Assembly (NCBI GenBank): GCA_964036315.1
Contig: OZ038510.1
Span: 85,676,073-85,740,072 of the forward strand
Direction: 5' to 3'
Origin: Acanthosepion esculentum
Lineage: Eukaryota; Mollusca; Cephalopoda; Sepiida; Sepiidae
Length of the DNA stretch: 64,000 nucleotides
The notes below the pieces were generated by a model. That model saw only the letters and a list, made by a program, of their open reading frames with translations. It did not search any database and had not been told where the DNA came from. Shown here piece after piece: positions 63,847 through 64,000 of this stretch; the first letter of the stretch is position 1; every line of letters begins with the position of its first letter. The translations under genes were made by a program, and so were the position numbers.

Positions 63847-64000
63847 GGATTAGAAGAGGAAGTCTCTATTGATGTGGTCATCTAATGGATTAGCAGAGGT
63901 AGTTTCTATTGATGTGGTCATCTAATGGAGTAGAAGAGGAAGTCTCTATTGATGTGGTCATCTAATGGATGAGAAGAGGAAGTCTATTGATGTGGTCATC
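63847..64000 (+). repeat. Satellite continuing past the window end
   Basis: The last 154 bases continue the array with TTAGCAGAGGTAG and GGAGTAGAAG units, as at 57620-57720. They stop inside a monomer, so the array runs on to the right. Confidence 0.9.

Larger units (their letters stand above)
1..64000 (+). repeat. Tandem satellite array, ~40-bp monomer, fills the whole window
   Basis: Every line of the window is made of the same roughly 40-bp word, read in the same direction, with recurring landmarks ATTGATGTGG, TCATCTAATGG, ATTAGAAGAGG and AAGTCTCT. No inverted block, gap, transposon or unique sequence interrupts it, and both ends fall inside a monomer, so the array is longer than 64 kb. 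The consensus is about 37.5% GC (15 of 40), with G far above C on this strand (11 to 4). Coding capacity is absent. Each monomer carries stop triplets on both strands, and the 40- and 38-bp unit lengths are not multiples of three, so a stop enters every frame within a few monomers. Satellite DNA of this scale is typical of eukaryotic heterochromatin. Its chromosomal position and host species cannot be read from the sequence. Confidence 0.98.

Noticed and set aside
1..64000. CRISPR array
   Set aside because: Repeats of near-constant length invite the idea, but the units are contiguous with no unique spacers, vary throughout, and there are no cas genes.
1..64000. Telomeric repeat or variant
   Set aside because: GGATTAG contains TTAG, but there are no runs of TTAGGG, TTTAGGG or TTAGG. 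The 40-bp period is unlike telomeric DNA.
1..64000. CENP-B box
   Set aside because: No word resembling TTCG followed by CGGG at the right spacing was seen in consensus or common variants, so centromere identity cannot be argued from this motif.
1..64000. Tandem-repeat protein gene (coding minisatellite)
   Set aside because: Unit lengths of 40 and 38 bp are not multiples of three, and TAA, TAG or TGA occur in each unit on both strands, so no reading frame survives more than a few monomers.

Overview
The window is one uninterrupted stretch of tandem satellite DNA. From base 1 to base 64000 it is built head to tail, in one orientation, from a monomer of about 40 bp. My rough estimate is 1,600 copies (64,000 divided by about 39). 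It starts and ends inside a monomer, so neither edge of the array is present. I found no gene, RNA gene, transposon, CRISPR array or other non-satellite sequence. An array of this size and nested structure points to a eukaryotic heterochromatic region (centromeric, pericentromeric, subtelomeric or interstitial). The sequence has no feature that names the species.

Two monomer types alternate irregularly. Type A (40 bp) carries GGATTAG and ends in GAAGTCTCT. Type B (38 bp) carries GGATGAG and ends in GAAGTCT, having lost one CT. A and B side by side form a 78-bp dimer. The start of each monomer is an imperfect 19-nt inverted repeat.

Above the monomer level, runs of marked variant monomers recur in the same order at fixed spacings. 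These are higher-order repeats made by successive tandem duplications. From left to right: (1) 1-6866, the most heterogeneous part, rich in CCATGTAATGG monomers, with an imperfect 2.0-2.2 kb repeat from about 1800; (2) 6867-15740, a 3.49-kb unit and an expanded second copy that contains its own 1.57-kb tandem duplication; (3) 15741-18307, mixed; (4) 18308-22865, a 2279-bp tandem pair; (5) 23575-26185, a 1258/1140-bp series; (6) 26186-30735, a 2275-bp pair; (7) 31001-38622, a 3811-bp pair; (8) 37240-46411, a 4586-bp pair with no difference at any site compared; (9) 46541-50978, a 2239/2199-bp pair; (10) 50979-53295, a more diverged stretch; (11) 53296-56985, an 1845-bp pair; (12) 57345-63846, a 3251-bp pair.

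Private variants shared by some copies but not others allow the duplications to be ordered in time. The 4586-bp event came after the 3811-bp event, and the 1.57-kb event came after the 3.49-kb event. The biology here is satellite amplification and homogenisation, not a gene system. All comparisons were made by eye from marker variants and their coordinates. Block boundaries are good to about one monomer, and the structure assumes the assembly is correct in this very repetitive region.
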